A stretch of DNA of 38,470 nucleotides from an uncultured Sphingomonas sp. (GCA_913777295.1 CAJYRU010000004.1:1-38470), one strand, 5' to 3'; shown: positions 26,086-35,093, counted from the stretch's first letter. Program-made: numbers and translations. The notes: generated from the letters alone by a model not told the origin.

Positions 26086-26247
26086 GAAAGTCTCCCCCTG
26101 ACCCGGGCGATTGGCCGGGTCGTTGCGCGACGAACCTCCCCCGCGCAATTTTCTGAGGCAACCCTTTGCAGTGGTCCGTCACTCGATTGTCACATCACCG
26201 TTGCCGCGGTGCAACACGGCTTTCGTAGTCGAATCGCGCCTTCGCCA

Positions 26248-26276
26248 TTGACAGCGAGCGAACGCTTGCCTAGTCA
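26248..26276 (+). promoter_or_regulatory. putative rplU-rpmA promoter
   Basis: TTGACA (26248-26253), a full -35 match, is followed after 17 bases by TAGTCA (26271-26276), a weak -10. It lies about 65 bases before rplU, in the only gap upstream of this ribosomal operon. Confidence 0.45.
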
Positions 26277-26340
26277 CAATCCACTTGCCGCGTGGGGTAT
26301 CTCCGCGCGGACATATGCATTTGGGAAAGAAGCAAGGGCC

Positions 26341-26667
26341 ATGTTCGCAATCGTGCGCACGGGCGGCAAGCAGTATCGCGTTGCCGCAGGAGACAAGATC
26401 GTCGTCGAGAAGCTCGATGGCGAAGCTGGCAGCAACGTGACGCTCGGCGACGTGCTCCTTGCCGGCGAAGGTTCGGAACTGAAGTCGGTTGAAGGGCTGA
26501 CGGTTTCGGCGGAAATCATCGCGCAGGCGAAGGGCGAGAAGGTCATCGTCTTCAAGAAGCGCCGCCGGCACAACTATCGTCGCCGCAACGGCCATCGCCA
26601 GCAGCACACCATTCTGAAGATCACCGCGATCGGCGACAAGCGCGCCGACGACAGCGCCGCCGCCTGA
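26341..26667 (+). CDS. rplU: 50S ribosomal protein L21
   Basis: The 108-residue product opens with [18 protein letters not shown], the invariant start of L21, and has the basic [17 protein letters not shown] block that contacts 23S rRNA, with GHRQ conserved. The length is normal, plus a short Ala-rich acidic tail. It is followed after 30 bases by rpmA, the usual order in bacteria. Confidence 0.98.
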   Translation: MFAIVRTGGKQYRVAAGDKIVVEKLDGEAGSNVTLGDVLLAGEGSELKSVEGLTVSAEIIAQAKGEKVIVFKKRRRHNYRRRNGHRQQHTILKITAIGDKRADDSAAA

Positions 26668-26697
26668 GCGCCTGAGCGAATACGAGGAGTTTGATCC

Positions 26698-26967
26698 ATG
26701 GCACATAAGAAAGCAGGCGGTTCGTCGCGTAACGGTCGTGACTCGGCCGGCCGTCGCCTCGGCGTGAAGAAGTTCGGTGGCCAGGAAGTGGTCGCCGGCA
26801 ACATTATCGTGCGTCAGCGCGGCACCAAGTTCTATCCGGGCGTGAACGTCGGGATGGGCAAGGACCACACCCTGTTCGCCCTGGTCGATGGCCGCGTGGC
26901 GTTCAAGGAAGGCAAGCTCGGCCGCAAGTTCGCCTATGTCGAGATGCTGGCGCAGGCCGCAGAATAA
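26698..26967 (+). CDS. rpmA: 50S ribosomal protein L27
   Basis: The 89-residue protein starts [20 protein letters not shown], the flexible N-terminal arm that reaches the peptidyl-transferase centre, then shows LGVKKFGGQ and [13 protein letters not shown], all standard for L27. No extra leader peptide is present before the AHKK arm. Second gene of the rplU operon; GAGGAG precedes the start. Confidence 0.98.
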   Translation: MAHKKAGGSSRNGRDSAGRRLGVKKFGGQEVVAGNIIVRQRGTKFYPGVNVGMGKDHTLFALVDGRVAFKEGKLGRKFAYVEMLAQAAE

Positions 26968-27031
26968 CGGGCTACCAAACGGGTCGCCCACCAGGGTGAC
27001 CCGGGTTCCGGCGACGGAACCAGCCAACAAG

Positions 27032-27062
27032 AGGGAGGCGGGTCACCCCGGCTCCCTTTTTT
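27032..27062 (+). terminator. rho-independent terminator of rplU-rpmA
   Basis: AGGGAG (27032-27037) pairs with CTCCCT (27052-27057), with an inner CGGG/CCCG stem, and a run of T follows. An alternative larger fold pairs GGGTGACCCG (26994-27003) with CGGGTCACCC (27039-27048), which would compete with it. Confidence 0.85.
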
Positions 27063-27124
27063 ATTGCTCTCTCCGGCCCCTGCCCGCCCCACAAGCGGAG
27101 GCGCGGCGCATTGGAGAGATGCTG

Positions 27125-27667
27125 ATGTTCGCCCGTACCGAACGCCTGACCCTGCGCCCCGGCTGGACCGAGGACGCCCCCGCATTGCTGGCCGCGATCG
27201 GCCATGAGGCGGTCGTGCGCAACCTGTCGCGCGTCCCCTGGCCGTACACGCTGGCCGATGCCGAGGCGTTCATCGACGGCTGGCGCGGCGATGCCGGACC
27301 GACCTTCCTGATCTTCGCGCATGATGGCGGATGCTGCGACCTGATTGGCGGGATCGGGATTGGGCCGTTGCGCGACGTGCCGTACATGCTGGGATACTGG
27401 CTGACCCCGTCGGCATGGGGGCGCGGCTATGCGACCGAGGCGGGGCGCGCCGCGCTCGACATCGCCGCGACGATGGGGATCGGCCGCATCGACGCCGGGC
27501 ATTATGTCGACAATCCAGCTTCGGGCGCGGTGCTGCGGCGGCTGGGCTTCGTCGCGACGGGAACCCGCAGCGCGATCCACTCGCGCGGCCGGGCGATGAC
27601 GGTCGAGACGATCGACTATGCCATCGACCTGTCCGATCGCCACGGCGTCCGGCGGCTCGCGGCCTGA
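27125..27667 (+). CDS. GNAT-family N-acetyltransferase (RimJ/RimL type)
   Basis: The 180-residue protein has the RimJ/RimL-like opening (TERLTLRPGWTEDA), the beta-strand segment LIGGIGIGP, and the acetyl-CoA motif YWLTPSAWGRGYATEAGRAA (W-GRGYA), followed by NPASGAVLRRLGF. These enzymes acetylate protein N-termini, antibiotics or small amines; the target is unknown. The ATG at 27125 has GGAGAG six bases upstream, better than the ATG at 27119. It stands alone between the ribosomal operon terminator and a small acidic gene. Confidence 0.9.
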   Translation: MFARTERLTLRPGWTEDAPALLAAIGHEAVVRNLSRVPWPYTLADAEAFIDGWRGDAGPTFLIFAHDGGCCDLIGGIGIGPLRDVPYMLGYWLTPSAWGRGYATEAGRAALDIAATMGIGRIDAGHYVDNPASGAVLRRLGFVATGTRSAIHSRGRAMTVETIDYAIDLSDRHGVRRLAA

Positions 27668-27741
27668 TCGCGACGGAACGCGCTGGCCGCCCGGCTGGTT
27701 GATGCCGGGCGGCGCTGCTGCCGTATCGAGAGGACGCCCCG

Positions 27742-27834
27742 ATGATCGATCCCGAAACGCCCCAGGAAAAGGAAATGGAAGAGGTGCAGGAAGAGGCCGC
27801 CGAGGAACGCGAGGAAGAAGGCGGCTATCAGTAA
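27742..27834 (+). CDS. acidic 30-residue small protein
   Basis: ATG at 27742, with GAGAGGA upstream at 27728-27734, opens a 30-codon frame ending in TAA. The peptide is strongly acidic: about half of the residues are Glu, with EEVQEEAAEEREEE in the middle, likely a single charged helix. I do not recognise a family. The clean start, ribosome binding site and strong composition bias favour a real small protein; nothing points to its function. Confidence 0.5.
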   Translation: MIDPETPQEKEMEEVQEEAAEEREEEGGYQ

Positions 27835-28205
27835 CGCCATCGGGGCGGATGACCGGCATCGCACGGCATCCGCCTTGATCTGGGACATGGCCGGGCAAGG
27901 ACCAGGGTCGATCGACATGCATCGCATTGGGCGACGGCTACATCACCTTCGTCACTCCCGCGCAGGCGGGAGCCCATATTCGCCTGCGTCGCGGATCGAT
28001 CCGAAACGTCAACGGATATGGATTCCCGCCTGCGCGGGAATGACAGCAATCCACGATTGGCGGTGAATGTCGATCCAACCTTGGCGAACGCTGCGGCTGT
28101 TTCACCCGACTTGAAACGTCGCCTCAGCGGAAGTTGGGGCCGCAAGCGGCGTCTGTGCCGTGCGATCACAAGAGCATCCGAGCCTCCGCACGGCGGCTGC
28201 CAACC
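27835..28205. other. intergenic region holding a hairpin and a REPIN-like repeat
   Basis: GGCGGATG ... CATCCGCC (about 27843-27873) makes a terminator-like hairpin after the small acidic gene. The repeat copy at 27950-28076 fills the middle. The remaining 130 bases before the minus-strand gene show no gene or motif. Confidence 0.5.
27950..28076 (+). repeat. REPIN-like dispersed repeat, copy 2
   Basis: Two inverted REP-type arms, CGTCACTCCCGCGCAGGCGG at 27950 and GATTCCCGCCTGCGCGGGAA at 28021, enclose about 50 bases, followed by a shared 3' flank (CGATTGGCGG ... ATGTCGA). It aligns with the reverse complement of 19931-20054. Such paired arms can fold into one long hairpin in single-stranded DNA or RNA. 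Confidence 0.75.
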
Positions 28206-28403
28206 CTATCCCTCCAGCAGGTCGAGATAGCCGACCACATCGTTGCTGGTCTGCAGATACAGTCCGGCCTGAACCTCCTCCGGCTCGCGCGCCGCCGCCG
28301 CCATCGCCTCGGTCAGCGTGCCGTACAGGATCGTCGTCGCGATCCCGCCTTCGTCGTCGAGGTGGTAGAGCCGGACCGAGGCGTCTTCCGATACCGTTCG
28401 CAT
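28206..28403 (-). CDS. conserved small protein of unknown function, 65 residues
   Basis: The start at 28403 is preceded by AGGAGG, an ideal ribosome binding site. The 65-residue product has no membrane segment; it reads as a beta strand (ASVRLYHLDDEGGIATTILYG) followed by helical stretches (LTEAMAAAAREPEEV) and a final LDLLEG. I do not recognise the family by name, though its coding character is good. It lies 39 bases downstream of the PF10118-type gene on the same strand, probably one transcript. Confidence 0.75.
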   Translation of the reverse strand: MRTVSEDASVRLYHLDDEGGIATTILYGTLTEAMAAAAREPEEVQAGLYLQTSNDVVGYLDLLEG

Positions 28404-28442
28404 CGCGACCTCCTGCCGCGCGCCGACGCGCAGGGCAAGGTC

Positions 28443-29309
28443 TCAGGCGCCAGCCAGACGCGCCGCTTCGAATTCGCTGTCGACCAGGCCGATCAGCGCG
28501 CGGTCGTCATGGTTCCACGGATGAAAGCCCGGCAAAAAGAAGGCGAGCCACATGCCCATGACCTTGCGCGCCATGCCGGGGCGACCAAAGGCATAGGCGA
28601 ACAGCCGCCATTTGACGCCAGCACCCCGCAGCCCGTCCTGCGCCAGCAGGTCGAGCATCCCGACGGTCCGCCCGCGAAAGAACCTGCCGGTGACGATCAA
28701 CATCATCAGCGCCTTCACCCGCCAGCGCCTGAACCGGCTCCAATGGCGCGTCGCGTGGAGCCAGGTGTCATAAGCGACGCCCTGGTGCTCGATCTCTTCG
28801 ATCGCGTGCCAGCGCCACAGGTCGGCCGCCGCCTGATCGCCGCCGGCCAGATGCGCCGGGTTTGCCACCAGTTCATGCGCGAGAATGGCGGTAAAATGCT
28901 CCAGACACATGGTCGCCGCCAGGTTCGCGATCGGCGGCCTGCCGCGCGTGATCGCCAGTTCATGGTCCACCCGCTCCTCCAGCCGGGACGTATCATATCC
29001 CTGGTCCGCGACGTGGCGATTGAATGCCACATGTTCGCGCGTGTGGATCACCTCCTGCTTGATGAAGGCACGGATTTCGGCGGACAGACGCGGCGGCGTG
29101 TCGTCGCGAAACTGGCGGACACTGTCGATGAAGAAGCCTTCGCCCTTCGGAAAGGTGACCGAGAGCGCGTTGTAGAAGGCGGTCGCGACCGGATCGTCGT
29201 TCAACCAGTAGCGCCGATAGCCGCCATCCCGCCCGAACCGCACGTCGCGCGGGGTGATGGTCAGGTCGTCGGGAGTCTTTGCTTTCGCCACGGTTCTGCT
29301 CCACATCAT
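28443..29309 (-). CDS. PF10118-type predicted metal-dependent hydrolase
   Basis: A 288-residue, largely helical protein. Repeated acid/His motifs, QEVIHTREH, CLEHFTAILAHEL and HAIEEIEHQGVAYD, resemble the ligand sets of diiron helical-bundle proteins and match the family annotated as predicted metal-dependent hydrolase (PF10118). No enzyme activity is firmly established for the family to my knowledge. ATG codons at 29309 and 29306 are both possible; a TTG at 29318 is also in frame. Little Shine-Dalgarno sequence is visible. It diverges from a TetR gene across 29 bases and is the likely target of that regulator. Confidence 0.8.
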   Translation of the reverse strand: MMWSRTVAKAKTPDDLTITPRDVRFGRDGGYRRYWLNDDPVATAFYNALSVTFPKGEGFFIDSVRQFRDDTPPRLSAEIRAFIKQEVIHTREHVAFNRHVADQGYDTSRLEERVDHELAITRGRPPIANLAATMCLEHFTAILAHELVANPAHLAGGDQAAADLWRWHAIEEIEHQGVAYDTWLHATRHWSRFRRWRVKALMMLIVTGRFFRGRTVGMLDLLAQDGLRGAGVKWRLFAYAFGRPGMARKVMGMWLAFFLPGFHPWNHDDRALIGLVDSEFEAARLAGA

Positions 29310-29338
29310 CCCATGCAAACTGCGATTTACTTACACTG

Positions 29339-29926
29339 ATGTCAATAGTTCGTCGCCGCCTTTCGCCCGAGGCATCGCGCGATGCCGCGCTGGATGCGGC
29401 GCGCGAGCTGTTGATCGAAGCGGGGCCGCAGGCAGTCACGCTGAAGGCCGTGGCCACGCGGATCGGGCGGACGCACGCCAATCTGCTCCATCATTTCGGA
29501 TCGGCGTCGGGCCTGCAAAAGGCGCTGGCGGAACGGATGGCGACGACGATCACCGCGACGATCGGCGCGGCGGTCCTGCGCGCGCGCGACGGCGACCATG
29601 ACCCGCGCGAGATCGTCGACCTGACCTTCGACGCGTTCGACCGCGAAGGTGCGGGGGCGCTGGCCAGCTGGATGATCCTGTCGGGCAATGACGATGCGCT
29701 CGACCCGATCGTCGATGCGATCCACGCCCTGGTCGACCGGCTGGGCAACGAGAACAGCCTGAGCGGGATGCCGCTGGCGGACGAGACGTTGCAGCTGGTG
29801 CTGATGGCGCTGGGCGATGCGCTGCTGGGCGGGCCGATGGCGAAGGCGCTGCGGGTGCCGCGCGAGCGGGCGCGCGAACTCGCCATGCGCAGCCTGATCG
29901 CCGTGCGGGACGAGGCGCAGCCGTGA
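29339..29926 (+). CDS. TetR/AcrR-family transcriptional regulator
   Basis: The 195-residue protein has a TetR DNA-binding domain (SRDAALDAARELLIEAG, VTLKAVATRIGRTHANLLHHFG, then a helix with LQKALAERM) and a helical C-terminal domain. It starts 29 bases from the divergent PF10118-type gene, so one operator would cover both promoters. The 3' end overlaps the next acetyltransferase start as TGATG. The ligand is unknown; partners of this type often respond to fatty-acid or lipid-like molecules, but nothing here shows that. Confidence 0.88.
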   Translation: MSIVRRRLSPEASRDAALDAARELLIEAGPQAVTLKAVATRIGRTHANLLHHFGSASGLQKALAERMATTITATIGAAVLRARDGDHDPREIVDLTFDAFDREGAGALASWMILSGNDDALDPIVDAIHALVDRLGNENSLSGMPLADETLQLVLMALGDALLGGPMAKALRVPRERARELAMRSLIAVRDEAQP

Positions 29927-30405
29927 TGATCCGCGCCGCGACGCCCGCCGATGACGTGGCGATCGCCGACATCATCCTGCCGATCATCCGCGTGGGCGAG
30001 GCCTATGCGCTCGACCGCGACATGACGGCAGAACAGGCGCTCGCCTATTGGCGGGCGGCCGGACATTCGGTGTTCGTCGCCGAGATCGACGGGCGGGTGC
30101 TGGGCAGCTATTATTGTCGTGCGAACCAGGCGGGCGGCGGCAGGCATGTCGCCAATTGCGGCTATGCGACCCACGCAGCCGCAACCGGACGCGGCATTGC
30201 CCGGGCGATGGGGCTGCATTCGTTCGACCATGCCCGCGCCGCCGGCTTCCGGGCGATGCAGTATAATTTCGTGATCGCGAGCAATGTCCGGGCGTTGGCG
30301 CTGTGGCTGTCGCTGGGCTTCGAACAGGTCGGGCGGTTGCCGGACGCGTTCGACCATCCGACACTGGGCGAGGTCGATGCACTGGTGCTGTACCGCCGGC
30401 TGTAG
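29926..30405 (+). CDS. GNAT-family N-acetyltransferase
   Basis: The 159-residue protein has a standard GNAT layout: N-terminal IRAATPADDVAIADI, a central strand VFVAEIDGRVLGSYYC, the acetyl-CoA loop (ATGRGIARAMGLHSFDHA, corresponding to Q/RxxGxG/A), and a final NVRALALWLSLGFEQVG. The ATG at 29926 overlaps the TetR stop; a GTG one codon earlier is possible. Substrate unknown. Coupling to the TetR gene suggests joint expression. Confidence 0.88.
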   Translation: MIRAATPADDVAIADIILPIIRVGEAYALDRDMTAEQALAYWRAAGHSVFVAEIDGRVLGSYYCRANQAGGGRHVANCGYATHAAATGRGIARAMGLHSFDHARAAGFRAMQYNFVIASNVRALALWLSLGFEQVGRLPDAFDHPTLGEVDALVLYRRL

Positions 30406-30450
30406 CATAATCCCCTTCCCGTTTGGGGCGACTCCGACTAAGCGCACACC

Positions 30451-31497
30451 ATGCATTTTCTCGATCAAGCCAAGATCTTCGTCCGTTCGGGCGGGGGCGG
30501 TCCCGGCGCCGTCAGCTTTCGCCGTGAAAAATTCATGGAATATGGCGGCCCCGATGGCGGCAATGGCGGCAAGGGCGGCGACATCATCTTCGAAGCGGTC
30601 CCCGGCCTGAACACGCTGATCGATTTCCGCTACACCCAGCATTTCCGTGCGCCGCGCGGATCGGGCGGATCCGGCGCCAACCGCACCGGTCCGGGTGGTC
30701 GCGACCTCGTCATCCGCGTGCCGGTGGGGACGCAGGTCCTGTCGGAGGACAAGGAAACCGTCCTCGCCGACTTCACCTTCGCCGGCCAGCGCGAGGTGTT
30801 TTTGCGCGGTGGCGATGGCGGGCGCGGCAATGCGAGCTACAAGACGTCGACCAACCGCGCCCCGCGCCAGCACGGCACCGGCTGGCCGGGCGACGAGGCG
30901 TGGGTATGGCTGCGGCTGAAGCTCCTGGCCGATGCCGGGCTGGTCGGGCTGCCCAATGCCGGCAAGTCGACCTTCATCAACGCGGTGACCAACGCCAATG
31001 CCAAGGTCGGCGCTTATGCCTTTACCACCACCCGGCCGCAGCTGGGCGTGGTCAGCCACAAGCAGCGCGAATTCGTCGTCGCGGACATCCCCGGCCTGAT
31101 CGAAGGCGCCGCCGAAGGTGCCGGCATCGGTGACCGGTTCCTCGGGCATATCGAACGGTGCCGGGTGCTGCTGCACCTGATCGACAGCCATGCCGACGAT
31201 CCGGTTGCGGCCTATCGCATCGTGCGCGGCGAGCTGGAGGCCTATGGCGCCGACCTCGCCGAAAAGACCGAGGTGATCGCGCTGAACAAGGCCGACCTGC
31301 TCGACGACGAACTGACCGAAGCGCTGATCGCCGAACTGGAGGCGGAGAGCGGCGCGCAGGTGCTGCCGCTGTCGGGTGCGACGGGCCAGGGGCTGGAGGC
31401 GGTGCTGGACCGGCTGATCGAGGCGATCGGTCCGGGCGAGATGCACGCACAGGACACGGGCGAGGACGAGGAACCGCGCGAATGGTCGCCGATCTAG
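30451..31497 (+). CDS. obgE: GTPase Obg/CgtA
   Basis: The 348-residue protein has the glycine-rich Obg domain ([23 protein letters not shown] in pieces; [14 protein letters not shown]) to about residue 158, then a GTPase domain with G1 GLPNAGKS (Lys172), G3 [10 protein letters not shown]4 NKAD and a G5-like LSGAT. Obg binds the 50S subunit and links ribosome assembly to stress and the cell cycle. The C-terminal tail is short and acidic, as in other alphaproteobacteria. The last 16 bases overlap proB. Confidence 0.97.
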   Translation: MHFLDQAKIFVRSGGGGPGAVSFRREKFMEYGGPDGGNGGKGGDIIFEAVPGLNTLIDFRYTQHFRAPRGSGGSGANRTGPGGRDLVIRVPVGTQVLSEDKETVLADFTFAGQREVFLRGGDGGRGNASYKTSTNRAPRQHGTGWPGDEAWVWLRLKLLADAGLVGLPNAGKSTFINAVTNANAKVGAYAFTTTRPQLGVVSHKQREFVVADIPGLIEGAAEGAGIGDRFLGHIERCRVLLHLIDSHADDPVAAYRIVRGELEAYGADLAEKTEVIALNKADLLDDELTEALIAELEAESGAQVLPLSGATGQGLEAVLDRLIEAIGPGEMHAQDTGEDEEPREWSPI

Positions 31498-32621
31498 GGG
31501 CCAGCGGGCTGTTCGGCCCGGTTTCCTGCCCGCGCCTGATCGTGAAGGTCGGGTCGGCGTTGCTGGTGCAGCCCGATGGACAGGCGCGGCGGGACTGGCT
31601 GGCGTCGCTGGTGGCCGACATTGCCGTGCGCGTCGCCGCCGGACAGCAGGTCGTGATCGTATCGTCGGGCGCGATCGCGCTCGGCGCGCGGCGGCTGGGG
31701 CTGCCCAGGGGCGGGCGGGCCAGCCTGGAGGATGCGCAGGCGGCGGCGGCGACCGGACAGATCGCACTGTCGAGCATCTGGGCCGAACTGCTCGGGCGAC
31801 ACGGCCTGACCGCCGCGCAGCTGCTGGTGACGCTTGACGATCTGGAGGATCGGCGGCGCTACCTCAACGTGTCGGCGACGCTCGGCCGGTTGCTGACGCT
31901 TGGTGTCGTACCGGTCGTGAACGAGAATGACAGCGTCGCGACCGAGGAAATCCGCTTCGGCGACAATGACCGGCTGGCTGCTCGGGTCGGGGCGGCGGCG
32001 CGGGCCAATGGCGTCGTGCTGCTCTCCGACATCGACGGCCTGTATGATTCGAACCCGCACACCAACCCGGATGCCCGGTTGATCCCCCATGTCGCGCAGA
32101 TCGATGCCGCGATCATGGGGATGGCCGATGGCAAGTCGTCGTCCGGCATGGGATCGGGCGGAATGGTGTCGAAGGTCGAGGCCGCACGGATCGCGACCGC
32201 CGCCGGCGCAAACCTAGCCATCGCCACCGGCAAGATCGACCATCCGCTCGCCCGGTTCGGCGACACCGGCCATGGCACCGTCTTTACGACCGCGGGCAAC
32301 GCGTCGGCGCGCAAGGCGTGGCTGTCGGGCGGGCTGACCGATCGCGGATCGATCAGGATCGACGCCGGGGCCGCGCGCGCATTGTCGACCGGGCGCAGCC
32401 TGCTGCCCGCGGGCGCGATCGAGGTCGCGGGCGATTTCGTGCGGGGCGATCTGGTGCGGATCGTCGATGCCGAAGGCCGTGCGATCGCGCGCGGCCTGGC
32501 CGAATATGACGCCGGCGAAGCGGCGCGGATCGTCGGGCGGCGCAGCGAGGAACTGGCGGAGCTGCTGGGCTATGCCCCCCGCTCCGCGCTGGTCCATCGC
32601 AACCATATGGCCTTGCTGTGA
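31482..32621 (+). CDS. proB: glutamate 5-kinase
   Basis: This 379-residue enzyme catalyses the first step of proline synthesis, phosphorylating the gamma-carboxyl of glutamate. The amino-acid kinase domain shows [40 protein letters not shown] and [12 protein letters not shown]; a C-terminal PUA domain follows from about residue 285. The ATG at 31482 overlaps obgE by 16 bases and gives a protein of normal length; the frame is open much further upstream, but that is a shadow of obgE. The obgE-proB order is common in alphaproteobacteria. Confidence 0.95.
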   Translation: MVADLGASGLFGPVSCPRLIVKVGSALLVQPDGQARRDWLASLVADIAVRVAAGQQVVIVSSGAIALGARRLGLPRGGRASLEDAQAAAATGQIALSSIWAELLGRHGLTAAQLLVTLDDLEDRRRYLNVSATLGRLLTLGVVPVVNENDSVATEEIRFGDNDRLAARVGAAARANGVVLLSDIDGLYDSNPHTNPDARLIPHVAQIDAAIMGMADGKSSSGMGSGGMVSKVEAARIATAAGANLAIATGKIDHPLARFGDTGHGTVFTTAGNASARKAWLSGGLTDRGSIRIDAGAARALSTGRSLLPAGAIEVAGDFVRGDLVRIVDAEGRAIARGLAEYDAGEAARIVGRRSEELAELLGYAPRSALVHRNHMALL

Positions 32622-33517
32622 GGACGATGGCGCTGACCGGCGGGACCGGTTTCGTCGGTCGCCGGGTCATTGCGCAGGCGGTCGGGCAGGACTGGCACAT
32701 CCGCGCGCTGACCCGCCGGGCGCAACCGGCCGAGCCGAACGTGAACTGGGTGCGCGGCGCGCTCGACAAGCCGGACAGCCTGACCGAACTGATGGCCGGC
32801 GCCGACATGGTGCTCCACGTCGCCGGGGTCGTGAACGCGCCCGACGTCGCAGGCTTCACTGCCGGCAATGTCGCGGGCACGCAGGCGGTGCTGGCTGCGG
32901 CACGGGGGGCCGGTGTGAAGCGCTTCGTCCATGTCTCCTCGCTGTCGGCCCGCGAACCGCAGCTGTCGGCCTATGGCGCGTCGAAGCGGGCGGGCGAAGA
33001 CTTGGTGCGGGCAAGCGATCGCGACTGGACCATCGTGCGGCCGAGCGGCGTCTATGGCCCCGGCGATACCGAGATGCGCGACATGTTCCGCATGGCGCAG
33101 CTGGGCCTGGCCCTGCTCCCTCCACCGGGCCGGGTCGCGCTGGTCGCGGTCGACGACCTTGCGCGGCTGTTGCTGACGCTGGCCGAACGCGATGGCCCGC
33201 GCGCGGTGCTGGAGGTCGACGACGGCAATCCGATGAGCCATGCCGAGCTGGCGCGGCTGATCGGGGCGGCGGTCGGGCGGCGGGTCTTGCCGATGCATCT
33301 GCCCGCCGGGCTGTTGCAGCTCGGTGCGCGGATCGACCGCACGTTGCGCGGCGCCCAGGCCAAGCTGACCCCCGACCGGGCCAGCTATCTCGCCCATCCC
33401 GACTGGACCGCCGATCCCGCTCGCCGTCCGCCGTCCGACCTGTGGGAGCCACGGGTCGACACGGCGCGCGGCCTTGCCGACACCGCGGCATGGTATCGTG
33501 CGCATCGTCTGCTATAG
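32618..33517 (+). CDS. NAD(P)-dependent epimerase/dehydratase family protein (NDUFA9-like)
   Basis: The 299-residue protein is an atypical short-chain dehydrogenase with the NAD-binding loop TGGTGFVGRR near its start and a catalytic-type YGASKRAGE (YxxxK) near residue 124. It resembles the NDUFA9/YbjT-like group rather than a sugar epimerase with known substrate. I favour the GTG at 32618, which overlaps the proB stop and gives the first beta strand its usual length; an ATG at 32627 would start inside that strand. It lies just upstream of the sphingolipid ACP and spt genes. A role as the 3-ketosphinganine reductase is conceivable but untested. Confidence 0.85.
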   Translation: MRTMALTGGTGFVGRRVIAQAVGQDWHIRALTRRAQPAEPNVNWVRGALDKPDSLTELMAGADMVLHVAGVVNAPDVAGFTAGNVAGTQAVLAAARGAGVKRFVHVSSLSAREPQLSAYGASKRAGEDLVRASDRDWTIVRPSGVYGPGDTEMRDMFRMAQLGLALLPPPGRVALVAVDDLARLLLTLAERDGPRAVLEVDDGNPMSHAELARLIGAAVGRRVLPMHLPAGLLQLGARIDRTLRGAQAKLTPDRASYLAHPDWTADPARRPPSDLWEPRVDTARGLADTAAWYRAHRLL

Positions 33518-33550
33518 CCCCGCGCAATCATCTATTCTGGAAAGACCCGC

Positions 33551-33796
33551 ATGAGCGACCGCGCCGCCACCCTCGCCAAGATCACCAGCCTGATCGAACC
33601 GTTCAACAAGAAGGGCGTCGAGCTGACCGAGGCGACGACCTTCGCCGGCGATCTCGAATGGGACAGCCTGACCGTGATGGATTTCGTCGCGGCGGTGGAG
33701 GACGAATTCGACATCGTCATCACCATGAACATGCAGGCGGACATCGAAACCGTCGGCCAGCTGGCCGATGCCGTCGAAAAGCTGAAGTCCGCCTGA
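33551..33796 (+). CDS. acyl carrier protein of sphingolipid synthesis
   Basis: The 81-residue acidic protein carries the 4'-phosphopantetheine attachment motif as LEWDSLTVMDF (Ser of DSL, about residue 39) in a helical ACP fold. It lies 31 bases before spt. In Sphingomonas and Caulobacter a dedicated ACP beside serine palmitoyltransferase presents the fatty acyl group to that enzyme in place of acyl-CoA. It differs from the AcpP of fatty-acid synthesis by its Lys/Glu-rich ends. GGAAAG precedes the ATG. Confidence 0.92.
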   Translation: MSDRAATLAKITSLIEPFNKKGVELTEATTFAGDLEWDSLTVMDFVAAVEDEFDIVITMNMQADIETVGQLADAVEKLKSA

Positions 33797-33827
33797 TCCC
33801 CCTGCCCGGACCTGAAAGACCGACACC

Positions 33828-35090
33828 ATGACCGAAGCCGCCGCCACGCCCCACGCCCTGCCCACTTCGCCGGAAACTGTCGCACCCGAACGCGACCTGT
33901 TCAGCAAGTTCGACGCGCTGATCGCCGAACGCGAGGCGTTGTTGGCGACAGGCGTGCGCGATCCCTTCGCGATCGTGATGGACAAGGTGACGTCGCCGAC
34001 CCAGGCGGTGATCCGGGGCAAGGACACCATCCTGCTCGGCACCTACAACTATATGGGCATGACGTTCGACCCCGACGTCGTGGCGGCGGGCAAGAAGGCA
34101 CTGGACGAATTCGGGTCGGGCACCACGGGCAGCCGGGTGTTGAACGGCACCTATGACCCGCACAAGGATTGCGAAGCGGCGCTGCGCGAATTCTATGGCA
34201 CCGAACACGCCATGGTGTTCTCGACGGGATACCAGGCCAATCTGGGCATCATCTCGACGCTGGCGGGCAAGGGCGAATATATCATCCTCGACGCCGACAG
34301 CCATGCGTCGATCTATGATGGCTGTTCGCTCGGCAATGCCGAAATCGTCCGTTTCCGCCACAATTCGGTCGAGGACCTCGACAAGCGGCTGGGTCGCCTG
34401 CCCAAGGAGCCGGGCAAGCTGGTCGTGCTGGAGGGCGTCTATTCGATGCTCGGCGACATCGCGCCGCTGCCCGAAATGGTTGCGGTCGCGAAGAAGCACG
34501 GCGCGATGGTGCTGGTTGACGAAGCGCACGGCATGGGCTTTTTCGGCCCCAATGGCCGCGGCGTGTATGAGGAACAGGGCGTCGAGAAGGACGTCGATTT
34601 CGTCGTCGGCACCTTCTCCAAATCGGTCGGGACGGTCGGCGGCTTCTGCGTGTCGAACCATCCGAAGTTCGACGTGATGCGGCTGGTATGCCGTCCGTAC
34701 GTCTTCACCGCGTCGCTGCCGCCCTCGGTCGTCGCGACCGCCGCGACCTCGATCCGCAAGCTGATGCACGCCGGGGACAAGCGCGCCCATCTGTGGCGCA
34801 ATTCGAAGCGGCTGCATGGTGGCCTCAAGGACCTCGGCTTCAAGCTCGGCACCGACACCCCGCAATCCGCGATCATCGCGGTGATCCTCGAGGATCAGCA
34901 GCAGGCAGTGCTCATGTGGCAGGCGCTGCTGGAAGGTGGCCTGTACGTCAACATGGCGCGCCCGCCCGCGACGCCGGCCGGCACGTTCCTGCTGCGCTGC
35001 TCGCTCTGCGCGGAACATAGCGCCGAACAGGTCGAGACGATCCTCGGCATGTTCGAAGCCGCCGGTAAGGCGGTGGGGGTTCTCGCCTGA
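33828..35090 (+). CDS. spt: serine palmitoyltransferase
   Basis: The 420-residue PLP enzyme condenses L-serine with a palmitoyl thioester to give 3-ketosphinganine, the first step of sphingolipid synthesis. The length, the Schiff-base lysine Lys265 (GTFSKSVGTVGGF) and the cofactor-stacking His159 (DADSHASIYDG) agree with the soluble Sphingomonas paucimobilis enzyme. Other class II aminotransferase motifs present are TYNYMGMTFDP, VFSTGYQANLG, VLVDEAHGMGFFG and PPATPAGTFLLRC. It follows its ACP by 31 bases. Sphingomonads use glycosphingolipids in place of LPS, so this is an essential envelope gene. Confidence 0.97.
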   Translation: MTEAAATPHALPTSPETVAPERDLFSKFDALIAEREALLATGVRDPFAIVMDKVTSPTQAVIRGKDTILLGTYNYMGMTFDPDVVAAGKKALDEFGSGTTGSRVLNGTYDPHKDCEAALREFYGTEHAMVFSTGYQANLGIISTLAGKGEYIILDADSHASIYDGCSLGNAEIVRFRHNSVEDLDKRLGRLPKEPGKLVVLEGVYSMLGDIAPLPEMVAVAKKHGAMVLVDEAHGMGFFGPNGRGVYEEQGVEKDVDFVVGTFSKSVGTVGGFCVSNHPKFDVMRLVCRPYVFTASLPPSVVATAATSIRKLMHAGDKRAHLWRNSKRLHGGLKDLGFKLGTDTPQSAIIAVILEDQQQAVLMWQALLEGGLYVNMARPPATPAGTFLLRCSLCAEHSAEQVETILGMFEAAGKAVGVLA

Positions 35091-35093
35091 AAT

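Noticed and set aside
31158..31481. N-terminal extension of proB
   Set aside because: This part is a shadow of obgE; glutamate 5-kinases start close to the KVGSALLV motif.
29491..31767. 758-residue open frame on the minus strand
   Set aside because: It lies antisense to the TetR, GNAT, obgE and proB genes, all of which are clear families, and its translation is low-complexity Arg/Ala/Pro-rich, as expected for a shadow frame in high-GC DNA.
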